A stretch of 64,000 bases of DNA from Oscillospiraceae bacterium (GCA_015066005.1 SVPF01000001.1:44997-108996); one strand, 5' to 3'; shown: positions 20,935 through 31,630, counted from the stretch's first letter. Program-made: numbers and translations. Notes: generated from the sequence alone by a model not told the origin.

Positions 20935-21417
20935 TATATCGTTTATAAAAATACCTGTAAATTTTTTCTACACCAAAACGCTTGGCGAACATATCACACT
21001 TGCACAAAAATAAATAATAAATATTTTTTCCGCAGTGGTGCAGGGTTTCAAAATTTCCCCCTGCCCTTTTGATATTATTAAATCCGCACTATCGATTAAA
21101 ATTTTCGCATCATTTGAAATTTTATTCAAAGCCGTTCCCGCAACCGAAGTACCGTTATGTGTTACTGTTACCAATTTATCCAATCCCACCTGCTCGGCAT
21201 CATTCATTGTGCAATCATTAAGTACAGGCTTACCGCGTACAATAACATTGATTTTGGCCTTATTATTAAGCTTTAAAATTTGTTTTATAAGCAATTTATC
21301 AAGCACAATTTCAGGCGCGCTCATACTTATATTGGCATTTCCGATAATTTTCAATATTCCCTGTACATATTCTAACCTTTTATCGTAAGAAAGGTCGTTT
21401 GGAATATTTTTTAAAAT
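20935..21417 (-). pseudogene. DUF89/ARMT1-like phosphatase remnant with internal deletion and frameshift
   Basis: 'LEYVQGILKIIGNANISMSAPEIVLDKLLIKQIL...VRGKPVLNDCTMNDAEQVGL...ADLIISKGQG' then stops. The adjacent frame continues as 'GNFETLHHCGKNIYYLFLCKCDMFAKRFGVEK'. Confidence 0.8.
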
Positions 21418-21425
21418 GCTTATTT

Positions 21426-21488
21426 AAAAGAAAATACGGTGTCACCCCGAAGGAATTCAGAAAAAGGAATAATGGTGATAATTTGTAA
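21426..21488 (+). pseudogene. C-terminal fragment of an AraC-family regulator
   Basis: Translation in one frame: FKRKYGVTPKEFRKRNNGDNL*; no HTH-encoding ORF upstream. Confidence 0.6.
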
Positions 21489-21703
21489 AATGAGATTTTT
21501 TTACACCCTTAATATGTCAACCGCAATAAAGTATAAGTTACATTAAAAAAGCCGTCTTTCTGTTTTTATGCATTTGAACATTCAAAACAAACAAAAACAA
21601 TATTTAATTACTTGTACAAAAGTATCGTTTGTGATATAATTAAAATTTAGTGAAATATTTATTTGAAATACATTTAGTTTTAACAATAAAGGAGAAGTAA
21701 AAA

Positions 21704-22804
21704 ATGAAACTAGGTATGGTAGGTTTGCCAAACGTTGGTAAATCAACACTTTTTAATGCAATTACAAACGCAGGTGCGCAATCAGCCAACTACCCCTTCT
21801 GCACTATTGAGCCAAACGTTGGTATGGTTAGCGTGCCCGATGAACGTCTTGAAAAATTGGCCGAAATTTATAAACCTAACAAATTCACCCCCGCTGTTAT
21901 TGAATTTGTTGACATTGCGGGTCTTGTAAAGGGCGCTTCAAAGGGTGAGGGCCTTGGCAACAAATTTCTTTCAAACATTCGTGAGGTTGATGCCATTGTT
22001 CACGTTGTTCGTTGCTTTGAAAGCGATGATATTATTCACGTTGAAGGATCTGTCAACCCCGCGCGCGACATTGAAACCATTAATTTAGAGCTTGTTTTTT
22101 CCGATATAGAAATGGTTACCCGCCGTTTAGATAAAGCCACAAAGGCTTTAAAGGGTGACAAAAAAATGCAGGGCGAGGTTGACTTTTTAAAGCGCCTTTT
22201 AGAGCATTTGGAAAACGGACAGCCTGCAAGAAGCATTGAAATTACTGACGAAAGCGAACAGGAAATTATTAACACAACTGCGCTTTTATCGGCAAAGCCC
22301 GTTATCTACGCCTGCAACATGAGCGAGGATGATTTCATAAACGGAATTGACAGTAATAAAAATTACCAAACGGTAAAAACTATTGCTGAAAGCGAAAAGG
22401 CTGAAATTTTACCCATTTGCGCCGCCCTTGAAGCCGAAATTTCGGGTCTTTCTGACGAAGAAAAGGTAATGTTTTTGGAGGAGCTTGGACTCGAGCGCAG
22501 CGGTCTTGACCGTATGATTCAAAAATGCTATGCTCTTTTAGGTCTTATTTCCTACCTTACCGCCGGCAAGGATGAGGTTCGTGCCTGGACAATTACCGTC
22601 GGTACTAAAGCGCCTCAGGCCGCAGGTAAAATTCATACCGACTTTGAACGCGGCTTTATTCGTGCCGAGGTTATTAACTTTACCGAATTTATGGAATGTA
22701 ATGGTAATATGGTTACAGCCAAAGAAAAAGGCTTGGTTAGAAGTGAAGGCAAGGAATATATAATGAAAGATGGCGACATTGTTCTTTTCCGCTTTAATGT
22801 TTAA
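21704..22804 (+). CDS. ychF: Redox-regulated ATPase YchF (Obg-like GTPase)
   Basis: '[42 protein letters not shown]'. Confidence 0.98.
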   Translation: MKLGMVGLPNVGKSTLFNAITNAGAQSANYPFCTIEPNVGMVSVPDERLEKLAEIYKPNKFTPAVIEFVDIAGLVKGASKGEGLGNKFLSNIREVDAIVHVVRCFESDDIIHVEGSVNPARDIETINLELVFSDIEMVTRRLDKATKALKGDKKMQGEVDFLKRLLEHLENGQPARSIEITDESEQEIINTTALLSAKPVIYACNMSEDDFINGIDSNKNYQTVKTIAESEKAEILPICAALEAEISGLSDEEKVMFLEELGLERSGLDRMIQKCYALLGLISYLTAGKDEVRAWTITVGTKAPQAAGKIHTDFERGFIRAEVINFTEFMECNGNMVTAKEKGLVRSEGKEYIMKDGDIVLFRFNV

Positions 22805-22818
22805 TTCAGGAGAAAATT

Positions 22819-23511
22819 ATGCTTTTTTACTATGGCTTGGACTATTATTATTTAGTTTTGGTTTTACCCGCAATTTTGCTTATGACAATTGCGCAAATCA
22901 GGGTTAAAACCACATTTTCAAAATATTCAAATGTGCTTTGTAACATAAGCGGTGCCGAAGCCGCCCGCCGTGTGCTTAACGCCAACGGTGTAAGCGGTGT
23001 CAAAATCGAACGTGTGTCAGGCAATTTAACCGACCATTTCGACCCCAAGACCAACGTTATACGACTTTCTGATGCGGTTTATGACAGCCGCACGGTTGCT
23101 GCCGCAGGTGTTGCCGCCCACGAAGCAGGTCACGCTGTGCAGTACGCTTTGGGTTATGCGCCGATAAAAATTCGCGGCGCAATTTACCCCGTTTGCAACA
23201 TCGGTTCAAAATTGGCAATTCCCCTTGTTATGTTTGGCTTTTTGTTTAGCTTTTATTATTTGATTGATTTAGGCATCATATTTTTTGCTTTAGCGCTTTT
23301 GTTTCAGCTTGTTACTCTGCCTGTTGAATTTAACGCTTCCCGCAGGGCAATTTCGGCCTTGTCCGAATTTGGAATTTTAGCAAATGAGGATGAGGTTAAG
23401 GGTGCTAAAAAGGTGCTTTTTGCAGCTGCTATGACCTATGTAACCTCGTTTTTGGTGTCTTTAGCACAGCTTTTAAGGCTTTTGGCGCTTGCCAACCGCA
23501 GAAGAAGATAA
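22819..23511 (+). CDS. Zinc metallopeptidase (YugP-like)
   Basis: 'AAAGVAAHEAGHAVQYALGYAPIKIRGAIYPV' HEXXH-type motif and TM segments. Confidence 0.92.
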   Translation: MLFYYGLDYYYLVLVLPAILLMTIAQIRVKTTFSKYSNVLCNISGAEAARRVLNANGVSGVKIERVSGNLTDHFDPKTNVIRLSDAVYDSRTVAAAGVAAHEAGHAVQYALGYAPIKIRGAIYPVCNIGSKLAIPLVMFGFLFSFYYLIDLGIIFFALALLFQLVTLPVEFNASRRAISALSEFGILANEDEVKGAKKVLFAAAMTYVTSFLVSLAQLLRLLALANRRRR

Positions 23512-23559
23512 AATTAAAGCGTGACGGTTTTTCCGCCACACTTTTTTGTTTACCGGTTC

Positions 23560-23753
23560 AAATTGTAGTTTATCGCTTAGCCAAATTGGTTACACCTTGT
23601 AGGGACAATTCACGAATTGTCCGTAAATTACAGCTATGTACAGGCGGGCGATTCGTGAATCGCCCCTACAGATACACAATTTAATTTGTACAGTAATTAC
23701 GAATTACGCATTACAAATTACGCATTGGCCTTCGGCCCTATAAACCCCAATTT
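23560..23753. repeat. Intergenic MITE-like element 1 of the TIR-sharing family
   Basis: Left end AAATTGTAGTTTATCGC; right end reverse complement AAATTGGGGTTTATAGG. Internal inverted hairpins (GGACAATTCACGAATTGTCC, GGCGATTCGTGAATCGCC). Confidence 0.65.
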
Positions 23754-23769
23754 AATCATCTATAATTTA

Positions 23770-23803
23770 AACAAAAACGCGCCCTGTTGGGCGCGTTTTT
23801 GCT
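23770..23803. terminator. Intrinsic terminator
   Basis: AAAAACGCGCCC-tgtt-GGGCGCGTTTTT. Confidence 0.85.
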
Positions 23804-24446
23804 ATTCAAATTTATTTAAATTCTTATCGTAAATCATTACACGGGTAACATCGTAAAAATCGGGGGCACGACCGCAAAAATCATAAAATGCAGCCATTAC
23901 AAGCGAAGGATTTAAATTGTTTTCGTTACCTGCAGTTAAAATTAAAGTAAGTTCATTGCCACAAAGCTCTGCCTTTTTAATAAGGGGTGCTATGTCAATA
24001 TCTTTAATACCGCCCTTTTTGGTTTTCTTTTTGGTAATTATTGACTGCTGTGCAAAAAAGTCATTAACCTTTTGGGTGTCAATACTGTCAAAAGAAAGCT
24101 TAAATTCGGCAAAGGCAATTTCCTTTGTGTGCATAACACTTTCACTTGCTTTTACAAAGTGTATATCGGGTGTGGAAACGGCGTTTAAATCCTCCACAAG
24201 CTTTTCAAGTGAATAACTGTCATCGGTGATTTTAACATCAACCACTTCATAAAGTCCCACATAACCGAGAGAAAGCGGCACGGCAAAATTCATATAGGCA
24301 TGCTGATTAAAGCCTTCGGTAAACCAAACGGGAATTTTCGATTTTGCAATAAGGCGGGACATAAAACGGTTCATATCAAGGTGAGAAACAAACTTCATTC
24401 TGCCCTTTTTCTCGTAAAAAATTCTAACGCTTCTCAAAGCAGACAC
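23802..24446 (-). CDS. TIGR03936-like radical SAM-associated protein (DUF2344)
   Basis: 'VRIFYEKKGRMKFVSHLDMNRFMSRLIAKSKIPVWFTEGFNQHAYMNFAVPLSLG'; overlaps the upstream radical SAM gene. Confidence 0.88.
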   Translation of the reverse strand: MSALRSVRIFYEKKGRMKFVSHLDMNRFMSRLIAKSKIPVWFTEGFNQHAYMNFAVPLSLGYVGLYEVVDVKITDDSYSLEKLVEDLNAVSTPDIHFVKASESVMHTKEIAFAEFKLSFDSIDTQKVNDFFAQQSIITKKKTKKGGIKDIDIAPLIKKAELCGNELTLILTAGNENNLNPSLVMAAFYDFCGRAPDFYDVTRVMIYDKNLNKFE

Positions 24447-26268
24447 CCTCCCCATAGCAATTTGCCCCACAAGCCGAGCATTTTTCACGGCAGTTGGGTG
24501 TGGTTTTTTCATTTAGCGCGGTTTGATGCTCGCGCACTAAAAATCCCTTTGAAACGGCATAATCAAGGTGATCCCAAGGGTTGATTTCATCATAAGCACG
24601 AAGACGGGAAGAATAAAAATCGGGGTCGAGGTTACACTCATTAAACGCTTCGTTCCATTTTTCTAAATCAAAGCATTCGCTCCAGCTATCAAACTTACAG
24701 CCTTTTTTAAAGGCGGCCTCAAGCACAGCGCCTAAACGGCGGTCACCTCTGGCAAAAGCGCCTTCCAAAAAGCTTGTTGAAGAATCGTGCATGCTCAAAT
24801 CAATTTTGCGGGTTGTAATGCAGGATTTTAAGAATGCCTGCTTTCTTTCCATTTCCTCTTTACTGATTTGCGGCTCAAACTGAAAAGGTGTAAAGGGCTT
24901 TGGCACAAAAACCGCAACACTTAAGGATACCGAAACCGACTTACCCTTGGGTCTATTTGGCATAGCATAATACATATCCACAATTTTTTGACCCAAGTCG
25001 GCAATTCCCTTTAAGTCCTCATCCGTTTCGGTGGGAAGACCCATCATAAAGTAAAGCTTAACAGAGGTATGTCCACCCGCAAAGGCAATTTTACAGGTAG
25101 ACAAAATTTCTTCTTCGGTAACGTTTTTGTTTATAACGTCACGAAGGCGCTGTGTACCTGCTTCGGGCGCAAAGGTTAAACCGCTTTTACGAATGTGACT
25201 GATTTTTTCAAGCAATTCTTCCGAAAAATTATCAATACGAAGCGATGGCAAAGCAAGGCTTATGTGGTTTTGCTGTGTCCAGTCAAGCATTTCATTTAAC
25301 AGTGGCTCGAGTTCGGTATAGTCACTGCTGCTGAGCGATGAAATTGAAATTTCGTCGTAACCAGTATTCTCGCAAAGGCAATTTGCCTGACGGTTTATAA
25401 CCTCGGCTGATTTTTCACGCACAGGGCGGTAAATAAAGCCTGCCTGACAAAAACGGCAGCCACGAATACAACCGCGGAAAATTTCCTGCACGGCACGGTC
25501 GTGCACAATTTGAATAAAGGGTACAACAAAATTTTCGGGGTAGTGACAAGTGTTTAAATCCTTAATAATACGCTTTTTAATTACTGCAGGGGCATTTCCC
25601 TTAGGAGTAACCGCCTTAACGGTACCGTCAGCATTATATGAAACATCGTAAAGCGAAGGCACATAAACACCTTCAATTTGAGCTGCTTCCTTCAAAAATT
25701 CGGTTTTAGTGCTGCCAAAGGCTTTATGCTTTTTATAAAGGTCAATAACCTCTAAATCGACCTCTTCACCCTCGCCTAAAAAGAAAATATCTACAAAATC
25801 GGCCAAGGGTTCGGCGTTACAAACGCAAGGACCGCCTGCAACCACCAAGGGCGATAAATCCTTACGGTCGGCGCTTTTTAAGGGCACACCTGCCAAATCA
25901 AGCATATTAAGCACATTTGTGTAAGACATTTCGTACTGAAGCGTAAAACCGATAAAATCAAAATCTTTAATAGGGTCGCGGCTTTCAAGGGCAAAAAGCG
26001 GAATATTATTTTCACGCATAACCTCTTCAAAATCAAGCCATGGCGCAAAAACACGCTCGCACCAAATATCTTCCCTTGCGTTAAACTGCGAATATAAAAT
26101 TTTCATACCAAGGTGTGACATACCGATTTCGTAAGTATCGGGAAAGCAAAACGCAAAACGCACGTCCACCTTATTTTTATCCTTAATAACGCTGTTTATT
26201 TCCCCGCCCGAATATCTACCGGGCTTTTGAACGGTTAAAAGCAGTCTTTCAAATTCCTTATTATTCAT
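24424..26268 (-). CDS. TIGR03960-like B12-binding-domain radical SAM protein
   Basis: 'RGCIRGCRFCQAGFIYRPVREKS' radical SAM motif; adjacent to its DUF2344 partner. Confidence 0.92.
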   Translation of the reverse strand: MNNKEFERLLLTVQKPGRYSGGEINSVIKDKNKVDVRFAFCFPDTYEIGMSHLGMKILYSQFNAREDIWCERVFAPWLDFEEVMRENNIPLFALESRDPIKDFDFIGFTLQYEMSYTNVLNMLDLAGVPLKSADRKDLSPLVVAGGPCVCNAEPLADFVDIFFLGEGEEVDLEVIDLYKKHKAFGSTKTEFLKEAAQIEGVYVPSLYDVSYNADGTVKAVTPKGNAPAVIKKRIIKDLNTCHYPENFVVPFIQIVHDRAVQEIFRGCIRGCRFCQAGFIYRPVREKSAEVINRQANCLCENTGYDEISISSLSSSDYTELEPLLNEMLDWTQQNHISLALPSLRIDNFSEELLEKISHIRKSGLTFAPEAGTQRLRDVINKNVTEEEILSTCKIAFAGGHTSVKLYFMMGLPTETDEDLKGIADLGQKIVDMYYAMPNRPKGKSVSVSLSVAVFVPKPFTPFQFEPQISKEEMERKQAFLKSCITTRKIDLSMHDSSTSFLEGAFARGDRRLGAVLEAAFKKGCKFDSWSECFDLEKWNEAFNECNLDPDFYSSRLRAYDEINPWDHLDYAVSKGFLVREHQTALNEKTTPNCREKCSACGANCYGEGVCFEKR

Positions 26269-26326
26269 TAAATCTACTCCAATAGGTTAATAAATCTATG
26301 ATACAATAATTTTCCTTTTCTTTCAA

Positions 26327-26920
26327 CTAAAATTTCATTAAAGCCATTACAAAAAGGTAAATTGCCACAATAAAAAATGAAATATTAAATTTATGGCGAA
26401 ACGCCAAGGTTACTGCCACAAAAATTACCGCTACCGCCAAAATTAAGGTGATTAACCGCATAATAAGCGCGGCCTTGTCCTCGCCCCAAAATTTACAAAT
26501 TAAGGTATATAAAATCGTACCGCCGTCAAGTCCCCTAACGGGCAACAAATTAAAGCACCCGATTATTAGATTCAAAAGTGAATAATACAGCACTGTTAAA
26601 TTTCCAAAAGCGGCATAATTAAAATAAAGGCAGGCCGAAAGTATTAAATTTGCCGCAGGGCCCGCTACCGCAATTAAAACATCGTTTTTAGGTGAAAAAG
26701 AAAACCTTTTGTTTATTTGAACGCTTGCGGGTATTAGCCGAATGGACAATGGAGCCGAGTCCTGTACCCACATAACAAATAGATGCGCCGCTTCGTGTAC
26801 TATAACTGCAAAAAGGGTTGGTAGCATATAGCCTGTACGGTCGGTTGCGAGCATTAAGGTTATTGCCGCCATAAAGAAAAAAGAAATATATATTTTAGTA
26901 CCCAAAAAATTAAATTTCAC
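26327..26920 (-). CDS. Site-2 protease family protein, SpoIVFB-like
   Basis: 'VIVHEAAHLFVMW' HExxH and 'NLLPVRGLDGGTIL'; multi-TM. Confidence 0.9.
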   Translation of the reverse strand: MKFNFLGTKIYISFFFMAAITLMLATDRTGYMLPTLFAVIVHEAAHLFVMWVQDSAPLSIRLIPASVQINKRFSFSPKNDVLIAVAGPAANLILSACLYFNYAAFGNLTVLYYSLLNLIIGCFNLLPVRGLDGGTILYTLICKFWGEDKAALIMRLITLILAVAVIFVAVTLAFRHKFNISFFIVAIYLFVMALMKF

Positions 26921-27093
26921 TTTATCACCTCGTAAATGCTAGTGTCAGTCATTACATTTTCAAAATACCAATTTGAAAACTGCTTATAGGCTTTCCCAAA
27001 CCCGAACTTTAAAACCAAAACACTTATTAAGACAATTAAAGACACTATGCCTTGAATTATTAACACCTTTATAAAGCTGTCCCAAAATTTCAA
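26917..27093 (-). CDS. 58-aa single-TM protein translationally coupled to the SpoIVFB-like protease
   Basis: Manual translation from TTG at 27093: LKFWDSFIKVLIIQGIVSLIVLISVLVLKFGFGKAYKQFSNWYFENVMTDTSIYEVIK*. AAGGTGA 5 nt upstream; stop overlaps the protease GTG (aaGTGAaa). Confidence 0.65.
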   Translation of the reverse strand: MKFWDSFIKVLIIQGIVSLIVLISVLVLKFGFGKAYKQFSNWYFENVMTDTSIYEVIK

Positions 27094-27166
27094 TTAAATC
27101 ACCTTGTGGAAATTGGTTTTGTATGTTATACTCTTAATAAAGTATAGAAAGCCGAGGGGGGATATT

Positions 27167-29032
27167 ATGCCTTTTTTACCAATAACCGTTAAAGAAATGA
27201 ACCAGCGTGGTTGGAATCAGGCTGATTTTGTAATTGTAACGGGTGATGCTTATGTTGACCACCCATCCTTTGGCACGGCTATAATATCGCGTGTGCTTGA
27301 AAATGCCGGGTACAAGGTGTGTATTATTCCCCAACCAAGAAGTGAAAGTGATTATAAGCGCTTTGGCGCACCGCGCCTTGCATTTTTAGTAAACGGCGGT
27401 AATATTGATTCAATGGTGGCGCATTATACCGCCGCTAAAAAGCGCCGCAGTGATGATGCTTATACACCCGGTGGTAAAGCAGGCGCGCGACCCGACCGCG
27501 CAACCATTGTTTATTGCAAAAAATTGCGTGAGCTTTTTGGGGATGTTCCAATTGCTATTGGCGGGGTTGAGGCTTCGCTTCGCCGTTTTGCCCATTACGA
27601 TTATTGGGACGATGCCGTACGCCCTTCAATTTTAATTGACAGCGGTGCCGACCTACTTATGTACGGTATGGGTGAAAAGCATATTGTTGAAATTGCAAAC
27701 CGACTAAACGGCGGCGAAAGCGTTTCTTCCCTTACCGATATTTTGGGCACCTGCTATTCAATAAAAGCAAGTGATTTTACACACATTTCGGGCAGTCGCG
27801 AATGCCCAAGCTTTGAAGCAGTAAGGGAAAACACCGAAAACGGCAAAAAGCAATATGCAATAAGCTGTAAAATTCAGCAGGATGAAATGGATGCAGTAAG
27901 GGGTAAAACCCTTATTCAAAAGCACGGCGACACGCTGGTTATTCAAAACCCGCCAATGCCCCCTTTAAACGAAGCCGAAATGGACAAGGTTTATGCCCTG
28001 CCCTTTATGCGCGACTATCACCCGTCTTATGAAAATCAAGGCGGTGTTGATGCTATTAAAGAGGTTAAATTTTCAATTATTCACAACCGTGGCTGCTTTG
28101 GTAACTGTAACTTTTGCTCACTTGCCTTTCATCAAGGCAGGGTTGTTACCTCGCGAAGTCACGAATCGGTTATAAAAGAAGCTAAAGAAATCACACAAAT
28201 GGATGATTTTAAGGGTTATATTCACGATGTGGGCGGTCCTACCGCCAATTTTAGAAAACCCGCCTGCAAGGGTCAGCTCAAAAGGGGTGCCTGTGCTGAC
28301 AAAAAATGCCTTGCACCCACAATGTGCCCTGCGGTTGAGGTTGACCACAGTGATTATTTAAGACTTTTGCGTGAGCTTAGGGCTTTGCCAAAGGTTAAAA
28401 AGGTGTTTATTCGTTCAGGCATTCGTTTTGACTATTTGATAGCCGACAAAAATGAAGAATTTTTCAAAGAGCTTATAAACCACCACGTAAGCGGTCAGCT
28501 TAAGGTTGCGCCCGAGCATTGCTCAAACAATGTTTTAAAATATATGGGCAAACCACCGATTGAGGTTTACAACCGCTTTGAAAAACGCTTTTACGAGCTT
28601 ACAAAATCGGCAAACAAAAAGCAGTATTTGGTACCCTACTTAATGTCATCCCACCCGGGAAGCACCATGAAGGACGCAATTGAGCTTGCGGTATTTTTAA
28701 AGCGTAACAATATGCACCCCGAGCAAGTGCAGGACTATTACCCCACCCCGGGCACAATTTCGACCTGTATGTTCTACACAGGTATTGACCCCAACACTAT
28801 GAAGCCCGTATATGTTCCCAAAACTGCAAAAGAAAAGGCCGAACAGCGTGCGTTGCTTCAGTACTTCAAGCCTGAAAACCGTCAGCTTGTGCTGTCAGCC
28901 CTTAAAAAAGCGGGTAGGTACGACCTTATCGGCACAGGCAAAAACTGCCTTATCGCACCCGACCGTAACGATAAATCTACCCCACAGAAAAAGAAAAAAA
29001 CCATTCGCAATATTCATAAAAAGAAGAAGTAA
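27167..29032 (+). CDS. YgiQ family radical SAM protein
   Basis: '[36 protein letters not shown]', '[18 protein letters not shown]'. Confidence 0.95.
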   Translation: MPFLPITVKEMNQRGWNQADFVIVTGDAYVDHPSFGTAIISRVLENAGYKVCIIPQPRSESDYKRFGAPRLAFLVNGGNIDSMVAHYTAAKKRRSDDAYTPGGKAGARPDRATIVYCKKLRELFGDVPIAIGGVEASLRRFAHYDYWDDAVRPSILIDSGADLLMYGMGEKHIVEIANRLNGGESVSSLTDILGTCYSIKASDFTHISGSRECPSFEAVRENTENGKKQYAISCKIQQDEMDAVRGKTLIQKHGDTLVIQNPPMPPLNEAEMDKVYALPFMRDYHPSYENQGGVDAIKEVKFSIIHNRGCFGNCNFCSLAFHQGRVVTSRSHESVIKEAKEITQMDDFKGYIHDVGGPTANFRKPACKGQLKRGACADKKCLAPTMCPAVEVDHSDYLRLLRELRALPKVKKVFIRSGIRFDYLIADKNEEFFKELINHHVSGQLKVAPEHCSNNVLKYMGKPPIEVYNRFEKRFYELTKSANKKQYLVPYLMSSHPGSTMKDAIELAVFLKRNNMHPEQVQDYYPTPGTISTCMFYTGIDPNTMKPVYVPKTAKEKAEQRALLQYFKPENRQLVLSALKKAGRYDLIGTGKNCLIAPDRNDKSTPQKKKKTIRNIHKKKK

Positions 29033-29277
29033 ATTGGGGTTTATCGGGCTAACGCCCAAAAGAAAAAAGAATAAAGAAAAAATAATAAATAATAAAAAAT
29101 GTGTGCCTACGGCACAATATATAAATCCGTCGGCAAAGCCGACACCGATTTTATTCTTTTACACGCTATGCGTGGCAAGGTTTTGGGGCACCCTTTCAAA
29201 ATCTCTGATTTTGTCAAAGGGTCAAGTTCTTATTCTTTCTTATTTATTATTTAATCGCGCAGCGATAAACTATAATT
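29031..29277. repeat. Intergenic MITE-like element 2 of the TIR-sharing family
   Basis: Left end AAATTGGGGTTTATCGGGC (begins within the ygiQ-like stop codon); right end reverse complement AATTATAGTTTATCGCTGC; several internal hairpins. Confidence 0.6.
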
Positions 29278-29296
29278 CGAATAATTTTCAATAAAA

Positions 29297-29324
29297 AATC
29301 CGTCACGGCTGTGACGGATTTTTA
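29297..29324. terminator. Intrinsic terminator
   Basis: AAAAATCCGTCAC-ggct-GTGACGGATTTTT. Confidence 0.85.
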
Positions 29325-29327
29325 AAA

Positions 29328-29951
29328 TTAATCATCAATTTTAAAGGATAAACGCATTAAGCTATCGCTAAAATGCATATTTTGTACTACCACATCGGGA
29401 TGATTCATCGCAATATCGTAATGACTGAAGTTCCAAAAGGCCTTAACACCAAGCTTTATAAGCTGTGTGGAAATACCCTCGGCCGCTTCCTTTGGTATGC
29501 ACAAAATTGCAACCTGAGGCAAATTTTCACGACAAAATTCATCCAAAGTGTTAATGCTGCGGATAGGCTGATTGCGAACAACCTGACCCACAAGTGATTC
29601 CTTAGAATCAAAAAGGCCGATAAGATGAAAGCCCTTGGATTCAAAATTCATATGCATTGCAACCGCACGTCCCATATTACCCATACCTATAAGTATGGTA
29701 TTTTTGGGTCTGTCAAGCTTTAAAATTTGACCAATTTCAGACTGTAAAACCTCAATATTATACCCATAGCCCTGCTGACCGAAGCCACCAAAGCAGTTAA
29801 GGTCTTGCCTTATTTGGCTTGCTGTAAGCCCCATTCTTTCAGAAAGCTCACGTGAAGAGATGCGTTCCCTTCCCTGTGCTTTAAGCTCACCTAAAAACCT
29901 GTAATATCTCGGTAAACGCTTAATTACCGATTCAGAAATAATACCACTCAT
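29328..29951 (-). CDS. rex: Redox-sensing transcriptional repressor Rex
   Basis: 'VIKRLPRYYRFLGELKAQGRERISSRELSERMGLTASQIRQDLNCFGGFGQQGYGY'; 'ILIGMGNMGRAV'. Confidence 0.97.
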   Translation of the reverse strand: MSGIISESVIKRLPRYYRFLGELKAQGRERISSRELSERMGLTASQIRQDLNCFGGFGQQGYGYNIEVLQSEIGQILKLDRPKNTILIGMGNMGRAVAMHMNFESKGFHLIGLFDSKESLVGQVVRNQPIRSINTLDEFCRENLPQVAILCIPKEAAEGISTQLIKLGVKAFWNFSHYDIAMNHPDVVVQNMHFSDSLMRLSFKIDD

Positions 29952-30049
29952 TTTAAACCTCTAATTATAAAAGTTTTCACATATAAATAATAATTGAATT
30001 TCATACCTTTGTCAAGTTGAAATATTTTTTAAAAAATATTAAAAAACTA

Positions 30050-30096
30050 TTGACAAATTGAAAAAAATCAGTATAATAAAATAGTAATCATTACTG
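30050..30096 (+). promoter_or_regulatory. Promoter with overlapping Fur/PerR-type operator
   Basis: TTGACA-N16-TATAAT followed by perfect palindrome AGTAAT-C-ATTACT (30083-30095), immediately upstream of a Fur-family gene. Confidence 0.75.
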
Positions 30097-30111
30097 ATTT
30101 GGGTGAAAAAT

Positions 30112-30489
30112 ATGAGAAACTATTCAAAACAGCGTGAAGCAATTCTAACTGTTTTGCGCGAAACAGATACTCACCCTACAGCAAATTGGATTTACGCAAA
30201 AGTTCGGGAAACAATACCAAATATAAGCCTTGGTACCGTTTACCGAAACCTTTCGGAGTTAAGCCAAAACGGTGAAATTATAAGTCTTAACGTCGGCGAC
30301 GGGTATGAGCATTTTGATTATGACACTACCCCACACGCCCACCTGCACTGTAAAAAGTGCGGCTGTATTCACGACGCAAGGCTTGAATATGACCCTTTAG
30401 CAGAGCTTTCGGAAAAAATGGGCTTTACGCCTGACACTACCATTTATGTAGCATACGGTATCTGTCAAAACTGTAAAACAACAAATTAA
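30112..30489 (+). CDS. Fur family transcriptional regulator, PerR-like
   Basis: '[46 protein letters not shown]', CxxC metal-binding pairs. Confidence 0.92.
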   Translation: MRNYSKQREAILTVLRETDTHPTANWIYAKVRETIPNISLGTVYRNLSELSQNGEIISLNVGDGYEHFDYDTTPHAHLHCKKCGCIHDARLEYDPLAELSEKMGFTPDTTIYVAYGICQNCKTTN

Positions 30490-30508
30490 ACTTTTGGAGG
30501 AAATTATT

Positions 30509-31051
30509 ATGAAAAAATATGTATGTCTTATCTGCGGTTATACCCACGAAGGTGACGCTGCTCCCAATGAGTGCCCCATCTGCCACGCTCCCGCTTCTAA
30601 GTTCCAGGAACAGTCTGCTGAAAAAAGCTGGGCTGCTGAACACGTTGTAGGTGTTGCACAGGGCGTTGACCAAAGAATTATTGACGGTCTTCGTGAAAAC
30701 TTTAACGGCGAATGCTGTGAAGTAGGTATGTATCTTGCAATGGCACGCGTTGCACACCGCGAAGGCTACCCCGAAATCGGTCTTTATTGGGAAAAGGCTG
30801 CTTATGAAGAAGCTGAACACGCAGCAAAATTTGCTGAGCTTTTAGGCGAAGTTGTAACCGATTCCACCAAGAAAAACCTTGAAATGCGCGTAGACGCTGA
30901 AAACGGCGCTACTCTCGGTAAGTTTGAGCTTGCAAAGCTTGCTAAGGAGCTTGGTCTTGATGCTATTCACGACACCGTTCACGAAATGGCTCGCGATGAG
31001 GCTCGTCACGGTAAGGCTTTCGAAGGTTTACTCGGCCGTTATTTTAAGTAA
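30509..31051 (+). CDS. Rubrerythrin with N-terminal rubredoxin domain (reverse-type)
   Basis: '[31 protein letters not shown]' followed by a ferritin-like diiron domain. Confidence 0.95.
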   Translation: MKKYVCLICGYTHEGDAAPNECPICHAPASKFQEQSAEKSWAAEHVVGVAQGVDQRIIDGLRENFNGECCEVGMYLAMARVAHREGYPEIGLYWEKAAYEEAEHAAKFAELLGEVVTDSTKKNLEMRVDAENGATLGKFELAKLAKELGLDAIHDTVHEMARDEARHGKAFEGLLGRYFK

Positions 31052-31073
31052 TATCTGATTGAAAATCCCTCAA

Positions 31074-31110
31074 AGATGTGCTATCATAACGGTAGCACAT
31101 CTTTTGTTTT
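31074..31110 (+). terminator. Intrinsic terminator after rubrerythrin
   Basis: AAAGATGTGCTA...TAGCACATCTTTTGTTTTG. Confidence 0.85.
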
Positions 31111-31121
31111 GAGGTTATTTA

Positions 31122-31553
31122 ATGAAAAAATTTAAAAAGTTTATTTATCCATTTATTTTTTCAATCTGTTTTTTCGTGACCTACATAATTTTACTAATCG
31201 TGCTTGAAATAGTTTTACCTTCTGGAGATTATGCGGGTCTCGCATATGCATTTATTGCTTTACTGATATGGATTTTTATTGTAATGCCTTTTTATTGTTT
31301 TAAATATAGTAAACTTATTTATGAGGAAAAGTGGAAATTCCTATTTATTATATATAATCCACTTATTATTTCTCTTTGTCACACTGGACCTTTTTTAATA
31401 TCTGCCATATCTAGTAATGATGCTGACATAATTATTAAGATTACTCTCGGCCTTTTCGGTTGGTTAGCACTTTGTACATATGTTTCATATCTTATACGAA
31501 TAAATACCATCAAAGAACCAGACGAAAACAATTCCAGTGTAGCAGAGGAATAG
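31122..31553 (+). CDS. Hypothetical multi-TM membrane protein
   Basis: 143-aa ORF, about four hydrophobic segments, ATG after gaggttatt; codon style differs from its neighbours. Confidence 0.65.
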   Translation: MKKFKKFIYPFIFSICFFVTYIILLIVLEIVLPSGDYAGLAYAFIALLIWIFIVMPFYCFKYSKLIYEEKWKFLFIIYNPLIISLCHTGPFLISAISSNDADIIIKITLGLFGWLALCTYVSYLIRINTIKEPDENNSSVAEE

Positions 31554-31630
31554 TGTGACAAAAGTGGGATTTTTTAAAATTAAATAACAAAACCCTTTAT
31601 TTAAGCGGTTTTGGGGCGTGGTTTCAAGAC

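Noticed and set aside
28812-29294. 160-aa plus-strand ORF
   Set aside because: Overlaps the ygiQ-like 3' end in another frame and continues through repeat element 2; composition not protein-like.
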